Shown: positions 41,601 to 53,500 of the stretch, piece by piece | How positions within the stretch are numbered: position 1 is the first letter of the stretch | Layout of the letters: each line of letters begins with the position of its first letter | The notes under the pieces: generated by a model | Seen by the model: the letters and a program-made list of their open reading frames with translations, nothing else | Database searches by the model: none | Told to the model about the DNA's origin: nothing | Assembly: GCA_922989275.2 (NCBI GenBank) | Contig: OV277869.1 | Location: forward strand, 25,058,189-25,122,188 | DNA length: 64,000 bases | From: Gari tellinella | Lineage: Eukaryota; Mollusca; Bivalvia; Cardiida; Psammobiidae | Reading direction: 5' to 3' | Made by a program: the position numbers and the translations under genes

Positions 41601-41755
41601 ATACATATTCATGGCTCTATAAAGTGGAACTATTTTCTTCTGTGGAGGAATGTATTAAAGGCATAAAAAGGCATATGTATGGGTAATGGGTCATATTTCA
41701 AAAGTATAGCCAACATAAAATATTCAGCTTTAAAAAAGGATAATATTTCCGGGAT

Positions 41756-41940
41756 TTTCCAAATCAAAATGATAGATTGTGAATTTTTAAATCGAAATGT
41801 TGAATTGTGATTTTCCAAATCAAAATTATTAATTGAGATTGTAAAGGTCAAAATTATTAATTGAGATTGTAAAGGTCAAAATGATTAATAATGATTGTAA
41901 AGGTCAAAATGATTAATTATGATTGTAAAGGTCAAACTTG
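41756..41940 (+). repeat. Short tandem repeat, about 27-bp unit
   Basis: Repeats of GATTGTAAAGGTCAAAATGA-TTAAT, cleanest over 41838-41940 and degenerate before that. Confidence 0.6.
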
Positions 41941-42262
41941 TCTTAACTCTCTTACTCCCATATAAAAGCACCTATGGCACTTTAACCCTCCCCCAATAGC
42001 TTGTTTTCACTGGAAATGTCTTTTATATACCATGTCCAGGACTTTCTAGCTACAGGGACTACTTTCCTTACTGTATGAATAATGAGAAGTGTAAAAATGT
42101 GTATTTATGGGTAAATGTTTTGTTATGCTCTGGAGTCCTTCTGCATTGCATTAATCTATGATTCTAGCTCAAATGGGCTGCAACATGTATATTTAATATT
42201 TGACCTTGATGAATTTTTTACTTTATTGTATACAATCTTATGCTTAATACACCATGTAGATA

Positions 42263-43332
42263 TACAGTTAAACCTCTCTATAACAACCACTTAGTTAATA
42301 GTTCCGTGTTTAAGGGTGTATCAATGTCATGAATTTAAGAAATTTTCAAAGTATATGAAAACACTTTATGATGGTTTTGTATTGAAGAGCTATTTAAGAT
42401 GAATGAAAAAATAGAAAAAGTGTACATTTTAGTGAACAACAGTTGGCTCCATGGCCATGTAAAATTTACCCCACCCACTTTCTCTTATTTTGTCCGTTTC
42501 AAACAGCCCGCTTCAATAAAATCCATTTTAAATGAAAACAAATATGATAATTTGGTTTATTTCCTATCTATGGTAGTATTTCTTCATAAAAAACTAATTT
42601 AAGAGAAAACAGGCACCAAATGTAAAATTTATAAAGCTCTAAATATCATCGATATGGTACTTTTTTGTAAATTTTGTAAGGGGAGATAACTCTTTTTACT
42701 TTAATAACTCAAAACTTTCAACACTGACCTTTCAATTTCTTTTCATATTTTGAACTGCCTTAGCATTGGCTTTCATTTGGTAGAATATAAGAAAAAGTTT
42801 AATACTAGAACTATTTCATTTTCAAACTTTTTTACTTTTTTTTTCATAAAATAAAAAATCTAATAAAATCATGCCCTAGAAAAAGCATATTTTTGATATT
42901 CGAGGATCCATATTGTTCAAACCTAGTGCCTGCTTTGTTTTGTTTTGAAATAGATTTTACTGAAGCTTGTACTCTGAATGGGTAAAATTTGAGAGAAAAA
43001 GTCCAAATTTGACATACCTTTTTCAAATCGCTGTAGCTTAAAAAAAAGGACACCACCATATATTTTTTTCTCCATTTTTTCATTCATCATAAATAGCTCT
43101 TCCAAAAAAACAATGATAGAAAAAAGTTTGATACTTTGAAAAAATCGCTTATGGGTTGGATACACCCTTAAGGCAGGTGGCTATTTAAAGCAAGGTGTAA
43201 ATAAAATAGAAGGCTCCTTTAGGAGCCTAATTCTGCTTTACCTCCATTTTGCTTTAATATTTGCTGTCACCTGTCTTTCATATCATCAATTAGCCTTCTT
43301 TTTAGTGGTTGTAATGGAGAGGTTTTACTTTA
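42263..43332. mobile_element. Pal-E element split by an 862-bp TTAA element
   Basis: Left piece TA-CAGTTAAACCTCTCTATA up to 42310; right piece resumes GGCAGGTGGCTATTTAAAGC and ends GTAATGGAGAGGTTTTACTT. A complete Pal-E hairpin remnant lies in the right piece. Confidence 0.7.
42310..43171. mobile_element. 862-bp TTAA-flanked fold-back element
   Basis: TTAA at 42310-42313 and 43168-43171, inverted ends GGGTGTATC / GATACACCC. Long imperfect arms: GAAGAGCTATTTAAGATGAA (about 42384) pairs with the complement near 43080-43105 (TTCATCATAAATAGCTCTTC). AT-rich, with only short open frames, so non-autonomous. Confidence 0.7.
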
Positions 43333-43404
43333 TTTCTATGCCCCTGAGATCCAAGATCAGGGGGCGGTGGGGGAGGATATTGGTTTTGGTGTGTCTGATT
43401 ATGT

Positions 43405-43455
43405 TTGTTTGTGTGTGTTTGGGTGCATGTGTGTGTGTGTTTGTGTGTGTGTCAG
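43405..43455 (+). repeat. (GT)n-rich microsatellite
   Basis: GTTTGTGTGTGTTTGGGTG...GTGTGTGTGTTTGTGTGTGT; the cysteine/valine-rich frames over it are artefacts. Confidence 0.75.
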
Positions 43456-43882
43456 TTCAAGTGTCTGTCCACAACACTGTTACCTTGAACATAACTTATG
43501 TGATAGTAATTTTATACTTGGCATGTGTAGTCAAGAAGCCTTTGAGTTCAGGACAACTTGGGTCATGTCACACAAAGGTCAAGGTAATTTAGAGGTCAAA
43601 TAGGCAAAATTTAAAATTGGCCATGATTTCTAGAAGCCAATGAACTCAGTACAGCTTGAGTCACGACAGACAAAGATCAATGTCATTTAGTTTTGTATTT
43701 CAAATGCATAAAATACTCTGTAAATTACTTTGTCAAGGCTTTACTATCACAACTGTAATAAAATGTGTATAACAAAAATAAAGCCTCCACTGAAGAAAAT
43801 ACAAATGTAGTTCCATTTAAAACAGTAATAATTAAAATTGTGCAACATCAGACATAGTTCCCATTACCTAGCAGATGGTAGC

Positions 43883-44133
43883 TTAACTCTTTGTGCCCTA
43901 GTCCCGCATATAGGCGTGCTTTTCAAACAGTGTACATGTGAATAATACACTTGTCCTATGCAAACAGTGAAGACCCTGATCAGAGGGCTCCGAAAGGAGC
44001 CCTCTGATCAGGTTCTTCACTGTTTGTCACAATGCCAAACATTGACAAAAACAACCCTTAAAAGTCAGAAATGGACTAGACTAAAATGGAATCTGGAATT
44101 TTCCATTTAAAGTTTCAGGGAGGAAAGGGTTAA
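43883..44133. mobile_element. Pal-B element inserted in a Pal-A element
   Basis: TTAACTCTTTGTGCCCTAGT to CAGGGAGGAAAGGGTTAA. To the left is AGCAGATGGTAGC and to the right AAGCAGGCTATAAGTAAAGA, which are contiguous (GTAGCTTAAAGCAGGCTG) in other Pal-A copies. Confidence 0.76.
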
Positions 44134-45554
44134 AGCAGGCTATAAGTAAAGAAGAATGTACTGATATGTGCATTCTGCTTTACTTTCAACCTGCTTTTAG
44201 TGGTCATTTATCTTAAAAAAAAAAGAAAAAGGCTATTGGGTAAAGGGTTTATTCATACAGACCCAACATGTTCCTCTTTGAAATAAATTAAAAGTTTTAT
44301 CTGGATAAATCCACATGCCTGGAGAAAGTCAACTGGAAGGCTTTCTATCGTAAATCTGCACATCCATTTGAATCAGCAGCACTGAATTGATAATTATTGA
44401 TAACTAAAGTCAAAGAAAATAACCGCTTTACCTTGAAGCCCCATGGCTTAATTATACTTATAGTCTGTGATTGCCTTGTTTGTATGGAAAAACCTCTCTA
44501 TTACGACAACAAAAACCAATGCTATTTGATTGTGTAAAAGACAGGTAACAGCTTAAAGCAAGGAGCTTTCTGTTTTACTGTCACCTTGCTTTAAGCAGTC
44601 ACATATAATTAACTCAAATTAGTGGTTGTGATAGAATACATGTAGATCCTAACCCTTTCTGAACAAGAGGAATTTTTGGTTTGGAGAGATGTTTTGAGGT
44701 TTTACAGTCAAACAAAATAATTTGATTGATCAGTCATGTAAGACAGGTGGTTGGGTAATGCAGGTCATTATGCAGGATATTTCAATTCCCTCCGAACAAC
44801 GCACACACTCTTTGTCTCACAATGGGTATCGTTGTAGAGTGGGAGCACTGTATTTGATGGCTAATAGAGGATGACTGTGTGAATGTGATCAGGTTTGACA
44901 TTAATATATCTTTGTTTATTAAATGATAATATCATTATGTTTATTAAATGATGGGCTATATTTTTACACAGCACAGTATCAGTGTCTTTGTTATTTTAAT
45001 TATATTCCTCCTTTCATGCTTATTACCCCTTCACTCTCAATGATGATTAAAAGCGCGTTTGCAAACAGTTTGGATCCTGATCAGACGCCGCGTAACGCGG
45101 CGTCTGATCAGGATCCAAATTGTTTGATGCTCGTTTTGAAATTTCTTCAGTCATACTGCTTTATCTTTTAACTATGTTGCAGACAACAAAATAAATGAAG
45201 CAGACGAGAATGAAACGGTGAAGGGGTAAAACTCTCACGAACTATTTGGCAGTGAAAGGGTTAATCCATTACCCCATAGTCGGTCTTTTTTTTAGCTCAC
45301 CCTATAAGCACAACGTGCTCAAGTTTAGCTTATGCAATACCCTTCTACCCATCTGTTTGTCCGTCCATCGACAACAGCACACACCTTCTCGCAAACAAAT
45401 GTAACTACCGTAAATAGGCAGATATATACTATTGGGTTGAACTTCAAAGGTTGTTCAAAGATAGAGGGTTAGTAATTGGTCTTGTTTTCATAGTACAGTG
45501 TTCCCTCCCTACAACGGCCATCCCAACACCGACTCTCTCCTTACAATAACCATA

Positions 45555-45814
45555 TACAGTGGAGAATCTGTTATTCTTTCCCAATAAACGCGTTTACGCT
45601 AAAACTATTATTTTCACTGCAAACAGTTTGGAGCCAGATCAGACGCCGGGTAACCCGGCGTCTGATCAGGCTCCAAACTGTTTGCCACCAAGATAAAGAT
45701 GAATTATCAGAATTGTCAAAAAGTTGTACTTTTCAACGTTTTAGTTTTTTGCGTTTGCGTGCGTTTGCGTACGTTTGCGTTTAAACGGGAAAGAATAACA
45801 GATTCTCCACTGTA
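45555..45814. mobile_element. Pal-D element, full copy nested in a larger palindromic unit
   Basis: TA-CAGTGGAGAATCTGTTATT ends with a perfect complement at the right. It splits a unit whose left end is ACAGTGTTCCCTCCCTACAA (45490) and whose right end is AAAGAGGGATCATTGTA (about 45995). Confidence 0.76.
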
Positions 45815-46523
45815 GGTGAACACTTTTATAGATTAAATACATGTATCACGAAGAGAGACAAACGCGGCGTCTGATCTGGATTCAAGCTGTTTGCAAATGT
45901 ATGTCTAAATTTCCCCTCCCTATAGCGACTCCCTCCGAACAACATATACAACCTGTGTCTCCCATTGGGTGTCGTTGTAAAGAGGGATCATTGTAGCTGT
46001 ACACAATATCTAGACAAATATTCTTCCCCAAAACGACTACTCCAATAATCTAGACACACATTCTTCTCAAAAAATACCACTCCAATTATTAAGAACCTTG
46101 TAGAAATTGTATGTTTGGCTATATCTTTATGCGATTTTGTCAGTGTCATGTCCCCACTATTTAAAGAAATTTAGATCATACATGAATGTAGGTATTATAA
46201 AGAAGTCAGTAGATCAAATCGCAGAAAAAGCGATTAACCACTCCAGGGGCCACACTTAAAGTCAAATCTTCTTGAAAAACTTGCTTAGAATAATAATAAT
46301 GACAATATATGTATATGGGTTACGTAAGGTTAAAACGTAGACCAGTAGGTCAAAACATGTAAAAAGCTTATGAACACTCTAGGGGCCATATTTCTGGCCC
46401 CAAAATCACGAGTCTTGCTCAGAATGATAACCTTGACAAAACCAAGGCAATGTTATGATATGGAATACTTTGGTTAAAAAAATGGGTCAGTTGGTCAAAT
46501 CATATCCATCGGACCGTCGCAGG

Positions 46524-46775
46524 GCTGTCATACGTTGACATAAAAAATCCTAAGATTTCCAAATTTGCATTTTTGAAGTGCGATTTTACGAATCGTACCT
46601 TTACCCCATAGCCTTTTTCTTGTTTTGTTGACATGCGACCACTTAAAGCAGGCTGTAAGTAAAGCAGAATGCGCCTTAGGGCGCATTCTGCTTTACTTTC
46701 AGCCTGCTTTAAGCTACCATGAACTTGGAAAAAATCCGGAGATTTATGAAAAATCCGGAGAAATGGCAGCCCTGC
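46524..46775. mobile_element. Pal-H element with Pal-A hairpin inside
   Basis: Ends CAGGGCTGTCATACGTTGAC and CCGGAGAAATGGCAGCCCTG; centre AAAGCAGGCTGTAAGTAAAG / complement. Internal sequence (ATCGTACCTTTACCCCATAG) is the reverse complement of that in 28294-28547, so the captured hairpin is part of the family, not a chance insertion. Confidence 0.65.
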
Positions 46776-46779
46776 CGTC

Positions 46780-47330
46780 GTTCTGTTCATCACGTTCAAT
46801 TCCCTTCTCCATTGGATCAAATGTCAAGGTCGCCGGGTACAATTATGTTGTCTAAAATTCCGTCTAAACCTTTCTTTATCGGTGAATGGATTTCAAAAAT
46901 CACATGGCACAAATGTTGACCAGACATAAACGACGTGTCACTGGTCCATGGGCAAAATGTCAGAGTCACTGGGTCTACTAAGGTTGTCGCAAATTCTGTG
47001 TCCGGTCTGTGATTTCTTTATCGGTAAATGGATTTCAAAATAGTTTGGCACACATGCTAACCAGACAAAGAAAATCATTAATGTGTCACAATCTACTCCT
47101 TTCGGATCAAAGGTCACAAGGTACAATAACGTTGTCACTATATTCATGTCCGATCTGTTATTTCTTTATCAGTAAATGGATTTCAAAACTTAACACAAAA
47201 AGACGGACGTGTCGCATTCAATTCCCTTGTCCATTGGACCAAAGGTTAGAGTCACAAGGTACACTTACTATGTCACACACTTTATGCCCGATCTGTGATA
47301 TCTTAATCGGCGAATGGCTGTTCTATTTTC
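46780..47330 (+). repeat. Tandem repeat, ~170-bp unit, 3-4 copies
   Basis: Units share CATTGGATCAAAGGTCA, GGTACAATAACGTTGTC, GTCCGATCTGTTATTTCTTT and ATCGGTGAATGGATTTCAAAA phrases, ending near 47330. Short open frames across it are not credible. Confidence 0.55.
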
Positions 47331-49547
47331 TCATATCTCAGGGGAGCGTTTGGATCTCGTTGATCTTTTGTTTAAATGAATGACAGGCACTTATATGAAT
47401 AAGTACACATTTGTATTGAAAAGTATTTATGCGACGCCGGATCCAAAAAGTTTGGCACTATGACTATCAACATTTCTAAAATCAAAACATCAAAATATGA
47501 ATTTGCCGTTGCATTGCAGATGGAATTTTAGCAGATGCTATTTTGTCTGCGTAAGGGTTGAATAAGACGGTTAATGGGCGTGGCAATGGTTAGAAAATAA
47601 AGTACCCCGGGCTCACTGCACTAGTATAGTAGGTGAAAAAACAAACTCTGAAACATTGAATGATGTACACGTACATTTAAACCGGCGTATAGCCGCTGTT
47701 CAACATACAAGCATGATGAAATACAAAGACATATTCCTCTGCACAACTCTTACAGCACCATCGACCTGTTTAAAATATACTCATAACATTTGCAAATAAT
47801 GTTGACCCAGGTCAGAGGGCTAATTCAGACCAACACTTACTATTTATTAAACTACCAAGTATTCCAAGTAGACTGGTTTATGTTTTGATAACTAAATGAT
47901 CCAAAAGGGAACCTAAAAAGTCTATAAGTGTTGAAAGAAGTCCATATTTGACTTTTAAGGGTTGGGCTTTACACTACATGTATATTTAGAAAAAAATACA
48001 AACCATGCAGATCCTGAGCAGAAGGCTCTTTGAAACGTTTAAACTTATTTGGTAAAACGCCTATTTTTACAAACCATGTATTCAATGGCGTTGTACATCG
48101 AAATAGAATTAAAGCAGTTAAATAATTATAAAATAAAAAGTAAACAAATAAATAAAATGATGATCATAATGAGAGAAGATATACTATGTAAAGAGCCCTC
48201 TGATTAGGGGTTTTCTCTGTTTGCATACAATTGTTTTCTTCATTCATCAAGGCGGTATTCTTTCCTATTAGGAAAACGTCTGTGCTGAAACATGTTATTG
48301 CATTTCGTGTGCGTAAAGAGTCGTTCTTACAGAAAATAATAACGCATCCCCCATATGTACAGAAAACTGCTGCTATACACCGATTTACTGTGCTTTAGTC
48401 TTTATTATGCAATAAGAATAAAAACAAAACATTGAATAAAGTGATGATAAATACAGTATCATAGAAATACATTGACCCATTTACTACATTTGTACTAATA
48501 GGCGTATGCAGTTGCAATGCAAGCAGATTTAATCCAGGTCCAGCGCTGATAAAGCGTTTGAGTTGAGTCAGAGTTCGTTCTCAAGCATTAAATTGGTCAG
48601 ATTTGAGCCTAAAATCTTACCATTCAAATGCGTGAGAACGATTTTCAGACTCAACTCAAACGCGTTATAAGCATGGACCTTGATGAATTCGAGTATGGTG
48701 AAGAAAACTGAACGCAGGCATTGCAACGACACATTCTATGTGTGTGGCAAACGGTTTGACCTGAGGCAAATGTTTTAAAGCGTTTGAGAAGACTCTGAGA
48801 TCGTTCTCAAGCCTTTGATCGGTCAGATGTAAGCTTTTAAAGTTCAAATCCGACCAATCAAATGCTTGATACGTTTGCAGTCTAAACTGAAACGCTTTAA
48901 AACTTTCGGACAAGAGGTCTGTACTGTTTGAAATGCAATAGATCTGGTTATGTCATGTCATGCCTTATGTATATGAACATAATTATATTTTCACATAAAC
49001 GAACGATACAATCAATCTATAACGACCACACTAGTTATCGAAGACTCATTAGTTCCATTGTCGAGAGGGGTAAATTTTAAAAATTGAGAACCAAGAAAGC
49101 ACAAGAAATGAAATCCGGAGTAATGAAAATTGGAAAACCTTGATGACCGACTTAATTGGTGGTTAAATAAGTAATGTTAGCAGGCAAATTGTTCACGGAA
49201 CGGTTTGTATAGGATCTTAACCCTTTTACTCTCAATGACACCATTTGCATTTGCAAACAGTTTTGATCCTGATCAGATTGTGAAATTACGTCAGTTATAC
49301 TGCCTTGAAATCTAAGTTTCAAAAGTTAGGCCAATGACTATTTTCATGAAACTTTAACCGGTATAAATGTCAATATTGTATACACTGGTTGCAACTAACT
49401 CCAATTATATAGTTTTTAGTTAAATATATTTATTGCATACAATGTTTATACAAACCAGGGACTGGGCTTCAATGTTTTGCAACATTATTTGATGACCGTT
49501 CCCCTTCAATTATTTGATTAGAAAAAAAAATGATATCCCTGAATTAT

Positions 49548-49870
49548 CAAAACGAACAGTAGTGTCCCAATGGTTAACACATTGGACTACGGTACCAGGT
49601 GTCGTGAGTTCGACCCCCCGCTGGACCAGCGGTCTGACTAGGCGATTTTTTCTGAATCCCCGATGATGTACAGGCATGTTCTTGAGCAAGACATGTACCG
49701 CGAATTGCTCCTCTCCACCCAGGGGTTAAAATGGGTACCTGTGAAGGGTCTGAGTCGGTACTGCGGCTGCATTTGACTGCGCCATATGTTAGCAGTGCTC
49801 AATAGTGTAGGCAAGATGGCTCAATGATCAGGGGAGTAAATGTACAGTCGGCTGAGCGGTCATTCGGACT
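49548..49870 (+). mobile_element. tRNA-derived SINE
   Basis: Head: CAATGGTTAACACATTGGAC (box A region) and GTGAGTTCGACCCCC (box B). Body: TTCTTGAGCAAGACATGTAC and GGGTTAAAATGGGTACCTGT, phrases typical of core/Deu-type SINEs of molluscs. The tail is unclear; ends approximate. Confidence 0.6.
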
Positions 49871-50316
49871 GAAAGTAGACTTTAACTTGGTATATTACTT
49901 TTTTTTATATTATTCAATTAAGTTGAGTCCATTTGTTAATATTTAGATTGTTGAAACAAATATTTTTCAAAATGATAATCAGTGCAGACCCTGATAGGAG
50001 AAAGTTTCAACATTGAAACAATCCTGTAGGAATCATCTGATCTGAGTCTATGCTGTTTATTACTCATAATGGATTACCCAGTACATGTATCTGTTATATA
50101 CATACACTGTATGTTAAACAGTAACCCCTCAAAAACACCACTCAACATCTTACTGTTTCGTATCATCAAAGTCACATGACAGCTTAAAAACGTGATACAA
50201 AAAGTTTAGAAAGCTTCGGTGGGGGCTTTCAACTTTTCTTAGCCATTTTGCACTATGAAAGATTGACTGTAGAATGAAATGTATGAAATGAGGTGTTCTC
50301 AATTGTTTCATGCGCT

Positions 50317-50491
50317 GGGTCCGAGGTTATAAGGCTTTTGGGTTGAGTCTGAGATCGTTCTCAAGAATCTGATTTGTCAGATTTGAGCGTATGCTCAAAG
50401 TTGGTCAGATTTGAGCATAAGCTAAAATCTGACAAATCAATTGCTTGAGAACGATCTCAGACTCAACTCAAACGCATCAAAACATTGGGCC
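50317..50491. repeat. Pal-F hairpin directly downstream of the integrin stop codon
   Basis: Starts GGGTCCGAGGTTATAAGGCT, ends near AACATTGGGCC; centre GAGCGTATGCTC with a small duplication. It lies 14 bp beyond the integrin stop (50505 on the minus strand), so it is probably transcribed as part of the 3'UTR. Confidence 0.62.
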
Positions 50492-50504
50492 AGCTGTGTT
50501 CAGC

Positions 50505-53500
50505 TTATGATTTCTCCCCTGTCTCCTCGATTTGGTTATAAGGTGCCTTGGAGCCGCTCATCGTCGAGGCCCGCATACTTCGCCGCTTGTATAGACTTTC
50601 CTGTCGCATCTTTTGCAACTGCTTCTTCTTATTTCTCTTCAGGAAGCCAACCTTTACAACGATAAAACAAGAGATGACATTGAAAATCGAGATACCGATT
50701 TGCGATTGATGATAGCCGATTCCATATCTATTTGTGTTTCTAAATAGCGATATACAAAACTGATTGACAAATCACTTTCGTTAGATATGATTGTTAGAGA
50801 GTAAACTCCTTCTATACAAATGAAGATATTTTTTTTAGTGGCTGAAGTTTTCAAAAATATATGTGTATGAAAGGGTAAAAGCTTTCGATAAAATGTCGAT
50901 GAAGTCGTCAAATCTTTCAATTTTGGTGAAATGCTCAATGATGAGTAAGTTTTGCGTTGACACGGTCCCATATCTTATCCATTGGGAAGACAGGCACATT
51001 CCGATATACTACTTTAAGCCTACATATCCTGGGATATAAGAAATATTTCTTATTTTCCATATATTACTGTATAAAGTAGAACTTTATTTTCAGTGGACGA
51101 AATAGTTAAATGCGTAAAAAGGCATATCTATAAAGTAAAAGGGTTAATTAACTTACCTTTATATTAAAACATAAACTTGATTGCTCTTTTTCTACTATAC
51201 ATTTACGGATCTTTTACAAGAAAATTATGTCCAAATACATATTCCATTTTTGTTTCCGTAAATTTATTCATAACTCTCTTTGATTTTACATGATTTTTTA
51301 AAATACTATTTTAATATCCTATTTTGAATATTGATTTATACCATGACCAAAGATGCACGAGGTTAGTAAACCCATTGAGGATTTTCTTTTTTCAACTAGC
51401 TGAATAAAGATGCATAGGATATTATGTTAATGATGTTATGTTAATAACGTCATGTAATTACGTAATAATTTGGCGCAAAACATACACCAAATACTATCTT
51501 TTCGCATTGATTTAGCAAATAAGATGATTAATAAGTTTTATCAATTACAAATTTAAAGTGAGGTTCGTTTCTAGATGCCCAATTTTGTCCTTTAAAAATG
51601 TGAGTTAAATCGGTATTATTTCTTTTCGGTAACGTATCCTCATAAATCTTAGCACACCTTCGACGAAGTAGGCAAAGCAAGTTACATTTAATTTTTTGGT
51701 TGTAATTGTGCAAGTTTGTATTCATGTTATAAATAGATCTTTCCTTCTGTTCGTGTTGTATTGCATTTATGAAACTCGCCATGTAAAAAAGATAAAAACT
51801 CGGCGGAGCCTCGTTTTTATCGTTTTAAATGACTCGTTTAATAAATTCAATACAACACGAACACTCATGGACTATCCTCTATATTTTCACTGTGATTTAC
51901 CTTCCACAAGATGACGATGATGACTATTAGAATCACCAAGGCTCCGATCACACTACCTATGATTATCCATATATTAACCTCCGTAACTCGAGACTCCACA
52001 ATGAAAAGGGTTGTTTTCTGAAACACATTATTCAGTTGTTTTGTTAAATCAAACAAGTGTAGCACTACTGAATGAATACACGTCCCTAAACCGGTCAATA
52101 TAAGATTTTTACCACAGGTAACGGACAGACTGACTGACTGACTGAAAGACGGATGGAAGTCAACAAAATATGTAAGCCCAGCGGTTACACAAATATCGAA
52201 CTAATGATAGCATCCATTAATCAAATGCTTGAGAACAATCTCAGACTCATCTCAAAAACTTTATAACCTTGGACACTGATCATTACAAACCCAGTCTTCA
52301 CTGATCTAAACTCGTTGCCATTTTTGCCCATACATGTTTTATGAAATAGCAAACAGTGCAGACCCTGATGAGACAAGGAGTTTTGTGGCGTCTCATCAGG
52401 GTTTAAACTGTTGGTCAATCTCCTCTTTAGTACATACTAGGCTTAAATTGGTTAACGTCTGTTGGCATATTATCGTTTGACACTCTAATGTTACTGTGGA
52501 GAAAACTAATCGCAAACGAAATGCAATAAACTGTAGCAAATGACACCTTAGTACTGGCGATTGATCTGACTCCAAACTGTTTGCAGTGGAACTACTACTA
52601 TAACCTGCTGTCAAATTACAACATTTACACCACGTATGCGGCGTCTGATCAGGACACACATTGTCTGACAACCATGTAAATATTTCTTAAGTTAAAACAC
52701 GTATAAAATTACAAACTTCCTAATAAATAAAACAGACGAAAACTGTAAGTAGCGAGTGTTTTAGACGGGTTATTATGTCACAGGGTCAAATACAATATCA
52801 TTATATAATGCATACACTTACGCTTTCTGTCTCCGAATGGTCCCAAGGAACGACCTTACCCGAGAACCACACCGTGGGCGGGGTAGCTGAAGCATTGGTG
52901 ATAAAGCGCACCTGTTTGTCGGCCTGTTAAAAAACCCAAAACCTTTTACTGACATGAAATAATATAACGATACGATAAAAAAGATAAAATACATGACAAA
53001 TAATATCTGATAAAACAGATAACATTTAAAGCAACAGGGGAGTCCAGATGAAACCTCAAAAAGTAGCTCGCAGCTTTACTTCGACTTTGCTTTAAGACTT
53101 CTTTAAGCTACATTATGTAGTTGGGAAACCTATTTAAAACGGTTGTTGTTGATCCCATTTTAACTACAGTTCGTGATTTATTTCACAAAAAGCGGTTCAA
53201 TCTATGAAATCTATTGTATTTGGTAATATCTGGATGATACATCCACACATGCGTTGTGTACTATACGTTATGAAAAGGTTGATAAGTTCCAGAGTCTATC
53301 TTGGTGGCTCACTTGGCAGAACGAGTAACTAGCATTCCAATGGCTCGAGGCTCGAAACCAATTTATTCAAAACTTTTTATCAAAATGCATTGTCCGATTT
53401 TATTGCTCTGTCAGTCATGAATAAAGCAGATGTCAAGTTATGTTAGTCTCTGTTGGTCAGAATTATCGTCCACTATACATGTATAGCTCTTCCTACTACA

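Larger units (their letters stand above)
44134..50316. repeat. Gene-free stretch between HSPA12 and the integrin gene
   Basis: No exon is supported. Contents: a Pal-E copy (about 44485-44708), a CAAACAGTTTGGATCC-type TTAA element (45023-45262), a fragment of a TTTTAGCTCACC repeat (45290-45480), a Pal-D element (45555-45814) inside a larger ACAGTGTTCCCTCCCTACAA unit, a Pal-H composite (46524-46775), a ~170-bp tandem repeat (46780-47330), Pal-F copies (48548-48672, 48765-48905) and a tRNA-derived SINE (49548-49870). Confidence 0.5.

Noticed and set aside
43305..43603. Cysteine/valine-rich open frames
   Set aside because: They read through a (GT)n microsatellite.
52350..52415. Hammerhead ribozyme (CTGATGAG motif)
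   Set aside because: The motif comes from the palindrome arm CCTGATGAGACAAGG / complement; the paired GAAAC core and GTC cleavage site are missing.
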